A stretch of 64,000 bases of DNA, from NCBI RefSeq assembly GCF_012726235.1, contig NZ_JAASAH010000002.1, positions 186,001 to 250,000 of the forward strand, read 5' to 3'. Within the stretch, counting starts at the first letter, position 1. Each line of letters opens with the position of its first letter. A program made the translations under genes and the position numbers. This document shows, one piece after another, positions 46,561 to 56,386 of the stretch. The notes beneath the pieces are model-generated. The model searched no databases, was not told the DNA's origin, and worked only from the letters and a program-made list of their open reading frames with translations. This stretch comes from Streptomyces sp. HNM0574 (lineage in GTDB: Bacteria > Actinomycetota > Actinomycetes > Streptomycetales > Streptomycetaceae).

Positions 46561-47220
46561 TCAGGGCGTGGCGACGACCACCGTCTTCGCGGCCTTGTCG
46601 TGGACGCACTGCTGGTACGGCTTGTCCCAGGTGCAGAAGAGGACGTTGACCAGCCAGAAGAGGAAGCCGATGCACGGGACCAGCGGCGGCACCTGGTAGA
46701 CGACGGCCCGGACCCAGCCCGGACTCCCCTGCGGTACAGCCCCGTTGGAGAGCATCGCGACCCGGATGCGCATCGCCTTCTTGCCGAGCGTCTGGCCGTC
46801 GCGGGTCAGCATGATGCCCTCGTAGATGAGGTAGACGAGGGTGTAGACGCCGCCCTGGGCCGCCGAGTCGTCGGTGTCGTTCCAGTCGTAGCCGCCCTGG
46901 ATCAGGCCCATCACGATGCCGACCGGGATGCCGATGATCAGCGCGTCGATGATGCGGGCGAGCAGCCGCTTGCCGCGCGAGGCGAGCGGCGGCATGCCGG
47001 CGAGCGGGTCGGCCGCGCCGCCCCGGTCCCCGTACGGGTTGTCGTAGGGCCCGCCGCCGTACGGGCCGCCGCCCGGGGGCGGTGGGCCGCCGCCGTAGGG
47101 GTCGCCGCCGGGCGGCGGGGGCGGCGGGGCGCTGCCGTAGGGCGAGCCGCTGCCGGAGGGCGGCGGTTCCGAGTGGCCTGGCTTCCGGAAGGGGTCGTTC
47201 TCGGGCTGCTCCGTACTCAT
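46561..47220 (-). CDS. RDD family membrane protein
   Basis: 219 aa. The first ~75 residues are Pro/Gly/Tyr-rich low complexity ('GGPYGGGPYDNPYGDRGG'). An RDD domain follows with the name-giving Arg-Asp-Asp-type pattern in 'RGKRLLARIIDALIIGIPVGIVMGL', 'TRDGQTLGKKAMRIRVAMLSNG', two more helices and 'WDKPYQQCVHDKAAKTVVV', with the conserved final His-Asp-Lys. Membrane protein of unknown transport-like function; paralogue of the next gene. Confidence 0.88.
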   Translation of the reverse strand: MSTEQPENDPFRKPGHSEPPPSGSGSPYGSAPPPPPPGGDPYGGGPPPPGGGPYGGGPYDNPYGDRGGAADPLAGMPPLASRGKRLLARIIDALIIGIPVGIVMGLIQGGYDWNDTDDSAAQGGVYTLVYLIYEGIMLTRDGQTLGKKAMRIRVAMLSNGAVPQGSPGWVRAVVYQVPPLVPCIGFLFWLVNVLFCTWDKPYQQCVHDKAAKTVVVATP

Positions 47221-47328
47221 GGCCCGAGTGGAGCGCGGGGCAGGGGACCTCGCACGTCGCGTGTGCCGTTGGAGCGACCCGCTGCCCCGTCCGGCCCACG
47301 GGCGGGGCGGACGGGGCGCTGCCGGACG

Positions 47329-48843
47329 TCAGAGGCCGAGGCCGCCCGGGGACGGGCCGCCGCTGTCGGTGGCCACGAAGGTCTTGGCCACCTTGTCGTG
47401 CCAGCACTGGCGCCACGGCCGGTCGAAGAGGCACCAGGCGGCGTTCACCACGCCGACGACGACGAGCGAGAGCCCGCCGTACACCAGCCAGCGCAGCAGC
47501 GCCGGGACGAACTCCGGCTTGTCCTGCGCCTCGACGCTCAGCACCCGCAGCCCGAAGAGCTTCTTGCCGAGCGTGCGGCCCCAACGGGCCGTCGGCAGCA
47601 CCTCGTAGAGCAGGCCGAAGACGAGCAGGACGCCGAGGACGACGGCGAGGTAGCCGCCCGTCGTGCCGTCGATCAGCCAGACCTGCTCGGTCTCGCCGGA
47701 CAGCTCGACGGCGCGCATCTTCTGCTCGATGTGCTCCATCCCGGCCGTGACGAGCGGGAAGGCGACGGCGCCGGCGACGGCCGAGGTGATCACCGCGTCC
47801 ACCAGCCGGGCCGCGAAGCGCTTGCCGAGCCCGGCGGGACGTTCCTGCCTGCTCGCCGCCTCCAGGAACGGGTCGGAGACCGGCGGACGCCACGGAACCG
47901 CGCCCTCCGGACCGGGACCGCCCTGCCCGCCCGGGAAGCCGCCTGCCCCCGGGCCCTGCGCCAGGTCGTGCACCTGCTGGGCCCAGCCGGGCGACTGCTC
48001 CGGCACGCCCTGCTGCGGCCCGGGGTGACCGGGGCCCGGCTGGTGCTGAGCCGGCAGGCCCGGCTGCCCCGGCCCCTGCTGCCCGGGAAGCCCCGGCGCG
48101 GGCTGGGCCTGGCCCGGCACACCGGGGGCGCCGGGCTGCGGCTGCTGCGGCGCCTGCCCCGAGTTGGGGAGCGGCTGCGGGTCCTGGAAGTTCTGCGGGG
48201 CCGCCGGGGGGCCGGACTGCCGGGGCGGCAGGTCGGTGCGGCGGAGGCCGACGGTGTGGTCGGGCACGGCGGAGGCGCCACCCTCCGAACGGCCGCCCTC
48301 CGCCTCGCCCTTGAGCGCCGCGGGGCTCACCGCGCGCATCTGGAACGTGCCGTCCCGGGCCGCGCGGCCGCCCTGCTGCGCCTCCTCGGCCGGGGCGCCC
48401 TGGCCCTCGGGCCGGCCGTCCTGGCCCCAGGAGACGCGGTTGCCGCCCTGGCCCGGCAGGCCCGCCTGGCGGTTGGCGTCGGCCTGCCAGGCCGGTGCCG
48501 AACCGTCGGGCTGCGCCGGCGCCTGGCCCGCGGGAGCGCCGGTGGACTGCTGCGGTACGGACGCGCCCTGTCCCGCCGCCTGGCCCGCGACCTCGTCGAG
48601 GAAGACGGGACCTGTCTCCTCGGCGGGGGCCGGTTCGGCGGCGGTGGGGGCCGGGGGCGCCGCGGCCGAAGCGGCGGCCGAGGGCGGCGGGGGCAGCTCC
48701 TCGCCCTCACGGGGCTCGGGCCGGCTCGTACCGGGCACCCAGGCCGAACCGTTCCAGTAGCGGATGTATCCGGGAATGGAAGGGTCCGGATAGTAACCGG
48801 CAGTGGGGCTTCCGCTGGCGGATCCTGAGGATGGCGCGCTCAT
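47329..48843 (-). CDS. RDD family protein with N-terminal DUF2510 and long Pro/Gln-rich linker
   Basis: 504 aa. Residues 16-40 ('AGYYPDPSIPGYIRYWNGSAW') are a DUF2510 domain. It is followed by about 290 residues of disordered Pro/Gln/Gly/Ala-rich linker, then an RDD domain: 'GLGKRFAARLVDAVITSAVAGAV', 'TLGKKLFGLRVLSVEAQDKPEFVP' and 'PWRQCWHDKVAKTFVATD'. The two RDD genes are adjacent on the same strand with 108 bp between them. The linker would extend a cytoplasmic DUF2510 head far from the membrane. Function unknown. Confidence 0.88.
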   Translation of the reverse strand: MSAPSSGSASGSPTAGYYPDPSIPGYIRYWNGSAWVPGTSRPEPREGEELPPPPSAAASAAAPPAPTAAEPAPAEETGPVFLDEVAGQAAGQGASVPQQSTGAPAGQAPAQPDGSAPAWQADANRQAGLPGQGGNRVSWGQDGRPEGQGAPAEEAQQGGRAARDGTFQMRAVSPAALKGEAEGGRSEGGASAVPDHTVGLRRTDLPPRQSGPPAAPQNFQDPQPLPNSGQAPQQPQPGAPGVPGQAQPAPGLPGQQGPGQPGLPAQHQPGPGHPGPQQGVPEQSPGWAQQVHDLAQGPGAGGFPGGQGGPGPEGAVPWRPPVSDPFLEAASRQERPAGLGKRFAARLVDAVITSAVAGAVAFPLVTAGMEHIEQKMRAVELSGETEQVWLIDGTTGGYLAVVLGVLLVFGLLYEVLPTARWGRTLGKKLFGLRVLSVEAQDKPEFVPALLRWLVYGGLSLVVVGVVNAAWCLFDRPWRQCWHDKVAKTFVATDSGGPSPGGLGL

Positions 48844-49125
48844 GATGTCCGGGTCCCGTATCTGTTCGACCGTGGTGTCGGCGTTTGTATCGGTATGAGG
48901 TGCGTGGGGGCAGCGGCAGCGCGGCGGGGTCGGAACACCACCGTGTGGCGCAAGGGTCCACATCTACCAGACGGCGGCGACAGCTTGCCCGCCTCTGTCG
49001 CACGCACGCGTACTTCAACGCGAAAAGAAATCTGCCGAAAGGTGTGTAAGGAAGTGCCGACAACGCGCTCTCCCCCTGTGTACGCCGCCGTTGGCGGAAC
49101 GGAAGTCCGTGAAGGAGCGCAGCAC

Positions 49126-49602
49126 ATGCACACCGTCATCGAACGTGAGCTGGAGATCCAGCTGGTGCTCTCGCCGGAGCGCAGCATCCCCGTGCCGGCC
49201 CGGCTCACCTACCGCCCCGAGGACCCCTACGCCGTCCACATCGCCTTCCACGTCGGCTCCGAGGCGCCCGTCCACTGGACGTTCGCGCGGGAGTTGCTCG
49301 TCGAGGGGGTCTTCCGGCCCTGCGGCCAGGGGGACGTGCGGGTGTGGCCGACGAAGTCCGGCTCGCGCAGCATCATCTGCGTGGCGCTCTCCTCCCCCGA
49401 CGGCGACGCCCTGCTGGAGGCGCCGGCCGGCGCGGTCTCGGCCTGGCTGGAGCGCACGCTGCGGATCGTGGCCCCCGGCACGGAGCACGAACGGCTGGGA
49501 ATCGACGAGGCGTTGGGCAAGCTGCTCACGCCCACCCCGAGCGACGACCTCTACCTGCGGGACCCGTGGCCGTCCGACGAGACCGGCGAGACGCAGGGCT
49601 GA
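49126..49602 (+). CDS. ssgG: SsgA-family sporulation/cell-division regulator (SsgG-like)
   Basis: 158 aa. SALP family features: 'LEIQLVLSPERSIPVPARLTYRPEDPYAVHIAFHVGSEAPVHWTFARELLVEGV' and 'GQGDVRVWPTKSGSRSIICVALSSPDGDALLEAPAGAVSAWLERTLRIVAPGTE'. SsgA-like proteins control septum site and wall remodelling during sporulation. The SsgG name is from the neighbourhood (hpd just downstream, as I recall for S. coelicolor) and from length; other SALPs are not excluded. ATG 49126 with GAAGGAG. Divergent from the RDD/DUF2510 gene; the gap 48844-49125 holds no other gene. Confidence 0.85.
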   Translation: MHTVIERELEIQLVLSPERSIPVPARLTYRPEDPYAVHIAFHVGSEAPVHWTFARELLVEGVFRPCGQGDVRVWPTKSGSRSIICVALSSPDGDALLEAPAGAVSAWLERTLRIVAPGTEHERLGIDEALGKLLTPTPSDDLYLRDPWPSDETGETQG

Positions 49603-49816
49603 GGTGCCGCACCGCGCACGCGGGGCCGCCGCCCCGGACGCGGCACGGCACCGGCACACAGGAAGATCACGGGACGAGCCACTCGTATCGATGAAGAATC
49701 CATGGATTCCCGGGCGAGAGAGACGAAAATCCGCCACCATTTCAGCCATGCCACACGACCAGCACCCGCAGCGGACAACGGGGTCCGCCGGTACGGCCGT
49801 TGAAGAGGGTGACGTG

Positions 49817-50251
49817 ATGCGCGAGCGCGCGTGGGAGCCCGGGACGGACCCGGCCTCCGGGGGACCCCTGTCCGCCGGGTCCCCCGAAGGACCGCTGCCG
49901 GTCGGGGAACAGCCCGGCGCGGAGGACGAGTTGATCCGGGACGGGGACGGCGTCCGGCTGAGCGTCGGGATGCATCTCGCCGATCTGGCGGAGCGGCTCG
50001 ACCCCGACACCTTCACCCTGTTCCTGAAGATCATGGGTGGCCTGGGGCGGGCCTTCGCGCAGCGCAACCAGCAGGTCGACGTCGAGATGACGCCCGCCGA
50101 ACGCGCCCTGTACACCCCGGAGTTGCAGCGGGAGCTGGTCCGGCTGCTGGAGAAGGCCGGGGTTCCCGCCGAGCACGTCGTCAGCGATCTCGCCGTCGCG
50201 GGCTCCGACGGGGAACGTCCCCCGGACCGCGCCCGCCGGAGCCGCGCCTGA
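49817..50251 (+). CDS. Small soluble protein of unknown function
   Basis: 144 aa from ATG 49817, which follows AGAGGG; earlier in-frame ATG 49748 lacks a ribosome site. Low-complexity Gly/Pro/Glu N-terminus of about 45 residues, then a regular helical domain 'GMHLADLAERLDPDTFTLFLKIMGGLGRAFAQRNQQVDVEMTPAERALYTPELQRELVRLLEKAGVPAEHVV', Arg-rich C-terminus. Family not recognised. Between ssgG and a convergent FAD oxidase; 51 bp to that stop. Confidence 0.6.
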   Translation: MRERAWEPGTDPASGGPLSAGSPEGPLPVGEQPGAEDELIRDGDGVRLSVGMHLADLAERLDPDTFTLFLKIMGGLGRAFAQRNQQVDVEMTPAERALYTPELQRELVRLLEKAGVPAEHVVSDLAVAGSDGERPPDRARRSRA

Positions 50252-50302
50252 GCCCGGACCGGCGGGGGCCCGCGCCCGCGGACGGACGCGAGCGCGCCGC
50301 CG

Positions 50303-51670
50303 TCAGAAGAGCTTGCCCGGGTTCAGCAGGCCCAGCGGGTCGAAGACCTGCTTGATGCCGCGCTGCATCTCCACGTTCACCGGGCCGAGTTCGCGGGCGA
50401 GCCACTCCTTCTTCAGAATGCCGACGCCGTGCTCCCCCGTGATGGTGCCGCCCAGTTCGAGGCCGAGCGCCATGATCTCGTCGAAGGACTCGCGGGCGTG
50501 CCGCGACTCCTCCTCGTCCGTCGGGTCGAAGCAGACGGTGGGGTGGGTGTTGCCGTCCCCCGCGTGCGCGCAGACGCCGATGGTCAGGCCGTGCTTCTCG
50601 GCGATGGCGGCCGTCCCCTTGAGCAGGTCGGCGAGCTTCGAGCGCGGGACGCAGACGTCGTCGATCATCGTCGTCCCCGTCACCGCCTCCAGGGCGACGA
50701 GCGCGCTGCGCCGCGCCTGGAGCAGCAGTTCGGACTCCGCGTGCCCCTCGGCCGGTACCACCTCGCTCGCGCCCGCCGCCGCGCACAGTGCGCCGACCGC
50801 GGCCAGGTCGGCCGCCGGGTCCGCGGTGTCGAAGGCGGCGAGCAGCAGGGCCTCGGTGGTGTCCGGGAGGCCCATCTTCGTCAGGTCGTTGACGGCGCGG
50901 AGGGTGGTGTTGTCCATGAGTTCGAGCAGCGAGGGCACGTGGCCGCTCTCCATGATCCGGCAGACCGCCTCGCAGGCGGCGTCGGTGGAGGGGAACTCGG
51001 CGGCCAGCGCGAGCTGTTGCGGCGGTACGGGCTTGAGCGCGAGCACCGCGCGGACGACGATGCCGAGGCTGCCCTCGGCGCCGACGAACAGCCGGGTCAG
51101 GTCGTACCCGGCGACGCCCTTGGCGGTGCTGCGCCCGGTGGACATCAGGCGCCCGTCGGGGAGCACCACGTCGAGCCCGAGCACGTACTCGGCGGTGACG
51201 CCGTACTTGACGCAGCACAGGCCGCCGGAGCCGGTGCCGATGTTGCCGCCGATGGTGCACTCCTCCCAGCTGGAGGGGTCCGGCGGGTAGGAGAGCCCGT
51301 ACTCGTTCACGGCGCGGGAGAGGACGGCGTTGACGACCCCGGGCTCGACGACCGCGGTGCGGTTGACGGGGTCGATCTCCAGGATGCGGTCCATGCGGAC
51401 GAGGGAGAGGACGACGCAGCCCTCGCCGGCGTTGGCCGCGCCGGAGAGGCCGGTGCGGGCGCCCTGCGGGACGACGGGGACGCGGAGCGCCGTCGCGGTG
51501 CGCATCACGTGCCGCACCTGGTCGACGGTACGGGGGAGGACGACCGCGGCGGGGGTTCCGGCCTCGCAGAAGCTGGCCATGTCGTGGGCGTAGGACCGGG
51601 TGACGTCGGGGTCGGTGAGGACGGCGTCGGCGGGCAGTTCTTCGCGCAGCGCCTCGATCAGCTCGCTCAT
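50303..51670 (-). CDS. FAD-linked oxidase, D-lactate/glycolate dehydrogenase type (GlcD-like)
   Basis: 455 aa. PCMH/FAD_binding_4 domain with 'PVVPQGARTGLSGAANAGEGCVVLSLVRMDRIL', 'PPDPSSWEECTIGGNIGTGSGGLCCVKYG' and 'YDLTRLFVGAEGSLGIV'; the C-terminal FAD-oxidase domain has 'GVCAHAGDGNTHPTV' (active-site His) and 'GTITGEHGVGILKKEWL'. It oxidises a 2-hydroxy acid, D-lactate or glycolate being most likely. Next upstream on the same strand is hpd with a terminator between; the product is not in the tyrosine pathway as such. Confidence 0.9.
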   Translation of the reverse strand: MSELIEALREELPADAVLTDPDVTRSYAHDMASFCEAGTPAAVVLPRTVDQVRHVMRTATALRVPVVPQGARTGLSGAANAGEGCVVLSLVRMDRILEIDPVNRTAVVEPGVVNAVLSRAVNEYGLSYPPDPSSWEECTIGGNIGTGSGGLCCVKYGVTAEYVLGLDVVLPDGRLMSTGRSTAKGVAGYDLTRLFVGAEGSLGIVVRAVLALKPVPPQQLALAAEFPSTDAACEAVCRIMESGHVPSLLELMDNTTLRAVNDLTKMGLPDTTEALLLAAFDTADPAADLAAVGALCAAAGASEVVPAEGHAESELLLQARRSALVALEAVTGTTMIDDVCVPRSKLADLLKGTAAIAEKHGLTIGVCAHAGDGNTHPTVCFDPTDEEESRHARESFDEIMALGLELGGTITGEHGVGILKKEWLARELGPVNVEMQRGIKQVFDPLGLLNPGKLF

Positions 51671-51708
51671 GCCCACACCCTCGCACCGGCTCGGGGCTTG
51701 CGGAAGAT

Positions 51709-51747
51709 CACGGTCAACGCCCGCGGTGGGCACGGGCGTTGACCGTG
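51709..51747 (-). terminator. Terminator of hpd
   Basis: Perfect 15-bp arms CACGGTCAACGCCCG (51709-51723) and its complement (51733-51747), 6 bp from the hpd stop at 51753. Confidence 0.9.
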
Positions 51748-51752
51748 ACGGA

Positions 51753-53015
<1,263 letters not shown>

Positions 53016-53032
53016 TTACTGGAGGGCAACCC

Positions 53033-53587
53033 TTGGGTATTGATCGGCTCGATGCACGACTACTCGAACTCCTCGCGGACGCCCCACGGATCGGGGTGCT
53101 GGAGGCGTCCCGCAGGCTCGGGGTCGCCCGCGGCACCGTCCAGGCCCGGCTGGACCGGCTTAAAGCCACCGGAGTGATCCGCGGCTTCGGCCCGGACGTC
53201 GACCCGGCGGCGATCGGCTATCCGGTCACCGCCTTCGCCACCCTGGAGATCCGGCAGGGGCAGGGCCCGGACGTCCGGGCGCATCTGGCGACGGTGCCCG
53301 AGGTCCTGGAGCTGCACACCACCACCGGCCACGGCGACATGCTGTGCCGCCTCGTCGCCCGCTCCAACGCCGACCTCCAGCGGGTCATCGACCGCGTCGT
53401 CGGCTTCGAGGGGATCATGCGCGCCTCCACGGCGATCGTCATGGAGAACCCCGTCCCGCTGCGGATCGTCCCGCTCGTCCGGCAGGCCGCGCGCCTGGCC
53501 GACGAGGGCCCCTTCCCCGGGGCGCCCCCCGTGGCACCCCCGCCGCACGGGCCGCTCCACGAGCCGGACGACGAAGCGCCGGAGTGA
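53033..53587 (+). CDS. Lrp/AsnC family transcriptional regulator
   Basis: 184 aa, TTG start with GGAGG seven to eight bases upstream. N-terminal helix-turn-helix 'DARLLELLADAPRIGVLEASRRLGVARGTVQARLDRLKATGVIRGFGPDV', then the RAM-type ligand-binding fold ('YPVTAFATLEIRQGQG', 'PEVLELHTTTGHGDMLCRLVARSNADLQRVIDRV'). An extra Pro-rich tail of 25 residues ends the protein. Probable regulator of hpd in response to an aromatic amino acid or its keto acid; may also affect the betaine operon 54 bp downstream. Confidence 0.88.
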   Translation: MGIDRLDARLLELLADAPRIGVLEASRRLGVARGTVQARLDRLKATGVIRGFGPDVDPAAIGYPVTAFATLEIRQGQGPDVRAHLATVPEVLELHTTTGHGDMLCRLVARSNADLQRVIDRVVGFEGIMRASTAIVMENPVPLRIVPLVRQAARLADEGPFPGAPPVAPPPHGPLHEPDDEAPE

Positions 53588-53641
53588 CCCGAGGCCGGGA
53601 CGGGGTCCGCCACCACCGAACATCCGAGAAGAGAGAGCCGC

Positions 53642-54289
53642 TTGAGTTTCTGGGAATATCTCGGCGACCGGCATGCCCAGTTGCTGACGGATTCGCTCCA
53701 GCACGCGAGCGCGGTCCTGCAATGCATGGCCGCGGCCACCGTCATCGGCGTCCTGCTCGGCGTGCTCACCTACCGCAGCGAATGGGCGGGCAGCCTCGCC
53801 ACCGCCACCACGGCGACGATCCTGACCGTCCCCTCCCTCGCCCTGATCGGGCTGCTGATCCCCGTCGTCGGCCTCGGCGTGCTGCCCACGGTGGTCGCGC
53901 TGACGCTCTACGGGCTGCTGCCGGTGGTGCGGAACGCGATCGTCGGGCTCCGCGGCGTCGATCCGGCGCTGGTGGACGCGGCGCGGGGCATCGGCATGTC
54001 CAGGGCCGCGCGGCTGCTCCGGGTCGAACTGCCGCTCGCCTGGCCGCCGATCCTCACCGGCATCCGGGTCTCCACGCAGATGCTGATGGGCATCGCGGCG
54101 ATCGCCGCCTTCGCCTCGGGCCCCGGGCTCGGCAACCTCATCTTCCGCGGCATCGCCTCGCTCGGCAGCGCCAACGCGCTGAACCAGGTGCTCGCGGGGA
54201 CGCTCGGCATCGTCGTCCTCGCCCTGCTCTTCGACGCCCTGTACGTCCTCATCGGACGCCTGACCATCCCGAGGGGGATCCGTGCCTGA
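53642..54289 (+). CDS. Osmoprotectant ABC transporter permease (OpuCB-like)
   Basis: 215 aa, TTG start. Six helices; permease motif 'VDAARGIGMSRAARLLRVELP' (EAA loop), 'SGPGLGNLIFRGI' before the last helix. Glycine-betaine/carnitine/choline class. First gene of a four-gene operon permease-ATPase-permease-binding protein (53642-57375) with 8-bp, 4-bp and 1-bp overlaps. Confidence 0.88.
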   Translation: MSFWEYLGDRHAQLLTDSLQHASAVLQCMAAATVIGVLLGVLTYRSEWAGSLATATTATILTVPSLALIGLLIPVVGLGVLPTVVALTLYGLLPVVRNAIVGLRGVDPALVDAARGIGMSRAARLLRVELPLAWPPILTGIRVSTQMLMGIAAIAAFASGPGLGNLIFRGIASLGSANALNQVLAGTLGIVVLALLFDALYVLIGRLTIPRGIRA

Positions 54290-55544
54290 CGCACCGAGCC
54301 ACGAGCCCGACTCTCCGCATACGCCCGCCGGTTCGCTGACCACCGGCGCCACCATCCGGCTGGAGGGGCTGACCAAGCGGTACCCCGGCAGCGCGGCACC
54401 CGCCGTGGACGACGTCTCCATGGAGATCGAGGCGGGCGAGACCGTCGTCTTCGTCGGCCCCTCGGGCTGCGGCAAGTCCACCACGCTGAAGATGATCAAC
54501 CGGCTGATCGAGCCCACCTCGGGCCGCATCCGGATCGACGACGAGGACGTCACCGACATGGACGCGGTGAAGCTGCGCCGCAAGATCGGGTACGCGATCC
54601 AGTCCTCGGGCCTGTTCCCGCACATGACGGTCGGCCAGAACATCGCGCTGGTGCCGAGGATGACCGGATGGTCCAAGCAGCGGACGAAGGAACGCGTCGC
54701 CGAGATGCTCGACCTCGTCGGCCTCGACCCGGCCGAGTTCACCGGCCGCTACCCGCGCCAGCTCTCCGGCGGCCAGCAGCAGCGCGTCGGCGTGGCCCGC
54801 GCGCTCGCCGCCGACCCTCCGGTGCTGCTGATGGACGAGCCCTTCGGCGCCGTCGACCCGATCACCCGCGACCACCTCCAGGACGAACTGATCCGACTCC
54901 AGCGGGAGTTGCGCAAGACCATCGTCTTCGTCACGCACGACTTCGACGAGGCGATCAAGCTCGGCGACCGCATCGCCGTCCTCCGCGAGCGCTCGCACAT
55001 CGCCCAGTTCGACACCCCCGAGGCGATCCTCACCAACCCGGCCGACGACTTCGTCTCCGGCTTCGTCGGCGCGGGCGCGGCCCTGAAGCGGCTCAACCTC
55101 AGCCGCGTACGGGACGTCGCCGTCGTCGACTTCCCCACCGCCTCCGTCGACCAGCCGCTGGCCGAGATCTTCGAGACGCTGCGCTCCGGCTCCACCAACG
55201 AGGTGCTGCTGCTCGACCGGAACCGGCGCCCCTACAAGTGGCTGCGCCGCGGCGACGTGATGCGCGCCAAGGGCTCGCTCGCCCGCGCCGGCGCCCTGGT
55301 GCACGACACCGTCACCCGGGACGCGACGCTCCGGGACGCCCTGGAGGCGGTGCTGACCGACAACGCCGGACGCGTCGCCGTCACCGGCAGGCGCGGCGAG
55401 TACACCGGCGTCGTCGACATGGAGACGCTGATGAACTCGGTGCACGAACTCCTCGACGCGGACCGGATGGACGCCGCCGAGCACCAGCACCGCCTCGCCG
55501 AAGCGCAGCACGGCGGCACCTCCTCCCAGGAGGACCCCGCGTGA
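54282..55544 (+). CDS. Osmoprotectant ABC transporter ATP-binding protein with CBS domains (OpuCA/ProV-like)
   Basis: 420 aa, GTG with GAGGGGG upstream. Walker A GPSGCGKST, 'IQSSGLFPHMTVGQNIALVPRM' Q-loop, signature LSGGQQQR and Walker B 'LLMDEPFGAVDP'. A C-terminal tandem CBS-like region follows (about residues 280-390; 'HDTVTRDATLRDALEAVLTDNAGRVAVTGRRGEYTGVVDMETLM'), which in OpuA-type transporters senses ionic strength. Energises uptake of glycine betaine or related osmolyte. Confidence 0.93.
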   Translation: MPDAPSHEPDSPHTPAGSLTTGATIRLEGLTKRYPGSAAPAVDDVSMEIEAGETVVFVGPSGCGKSTTLKMINRLIEPTSGRIRIDDEDVTDMDAVKLRRKIGYAIQSSGLFPHMTVGQNIALVPRMTGWSKQRTKERVAEMLDLVGLDPAEFTGRYPRQLSGGQQQRVGVARALAADPPVLLMDEPFGAVDPITRDHLQDELIRLQRELRKTIVFVTHDFDEAIKLGDRIAVLRERSHIAQFDTPEAILTNPADDFVSGFVGAGAALKRLNLSRVRDVAVVDFPTASVDQPLAEIFETLRSGSTNEVLLLDRNRRPYKWLRRGDVMRAKGSLARAGALVHDTVTRDATLRDALEAVLTDNAGRVAVTGRRGEYTGVVDMETLMNSVHELLDADRMDAAEHQHRLAEAQHGGTSSQEDPA

Positions 55545-56386
55545 GCGAACGGACGCAGGAACGCGCGGACCTGGACGCGCGCGACCCGTACGCGGAGGAG
55601 GCCCCCGGCGAGCGCGAGCCGGAGACGGGCGGCGCCCGGGGCCCGCTCGGCCGGCTGACCTGGCCCCGGCTCACCCTCGTCCCGTCCGTCGTCGCGCTGG
55701 CGCTGCTCGGCACCTGGCTGTGGTTCCGCGACGCCGAGCTGGACTCGATCGCGCGGAACGCGATCGTCTCGGGCAATGTGCCGCTGCGGCTGTGGGAGCA
55801 CGTCGAACTGACGGCGCTGTCCACCTTCTTCGTGCTGGTCATCGCGATCCCGCTGGGCATCGCGCTGACCCGGAAGCGGCTGCGCGGGGTCACGCCCTTC
55901 GCGATGGCCGTGGCCAACCTCGGGCAGGCGGTGCCCTCGCTGGGCCTGCTGGTGCTGCTGGTGTTCTGGATCGGCGTCGGCCCCGGCACGGCCGTCACCG
56001 GCATGGTGATCTACGCGGTGCTGCCCGTGCTGGCCAACACCGTCGCCGGGCTGCGGGCCATCGAGCCGGGGCTGGTCGAGGCCGCCAAGGGCATCGGGAT
56101 GTCCCCGCTCGGGGTGCTCACCAAGGTCGAACTGCCGCTCGCCGTCCCGCTGATCCTCGCCGGGGTGCGCAACGCGCTCGTGCTGAACGTCGGCACGGCG
56201 ACGCTCGCCACGTTCATCGGCGGCGGCGGGCTCGGCGACCTGATCGCCGCCGGCATCACCAGCCAGCGGATGCCGGTCCTCTTCCTCGGCTCCGTGCTGA
56301 CCGTCGCGCTGGCCCTGCTCGTCGACTGGCTCGCCTCGCTCGCCGAACTGCTGCTGCGCCCCCGCGGCCTGGAGGGATCGCCCTGA
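55541..56386 (+). CDS. Osmoprotectant ABC transporter permease (OpuCD-like)
   Basis: 281 aa, GTG start overlapping the ATPase stop (GTGA). A charged cytoplasmic N-terminus of about 40 residues precedes six helices; EAA loop 'VEAAKGIGMSPLGVLTKVELP' and 'IGGGGLGDLIAAGI'. It pairs with the 53642-54289 permease to form the channel. The longer N-terminus with 'RDPYAEEAPGERE' is unusual compared with its partner. Confidence 0.9.
   Translation: MSERTQERADLDARDPYAEEAPGEREPETGGARGPLGRLTWPRLTLVPSVVALALLGTWLWFRDAELDSIARNAIVSGNVPLRLWEHVELTALSTFFVLVIAIPLGIALTRKRLRGVTPFAMAVANLGQAVPSLGLLVLLVFWIGVGPGTAVTGMVIYAVLPVLANTVAGLRAIEPGLVEAAKGIGMSPLGVLTKVELPLAVPLILAGVRNALVLNVGTATLATFIGGGGLGDLIAAGITSQRMPVLFLGSVLTVALALLVDWLASLAELLLRPRGLEGSP

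Noticed and set aside
46315..48828. An 837-codon plus-strand frame opposite the RDD genes
   Set aside because: Antisense shadow of two RDD genes and crosses a perfect terminator.
49091..49816. N-terminal extension of the 49817-50251 protein back through the ssgG gene
   Set aside because: It would overlap the supported ssgG gene in another frame and has no ribosome site; the conserved-looking domain begins later.
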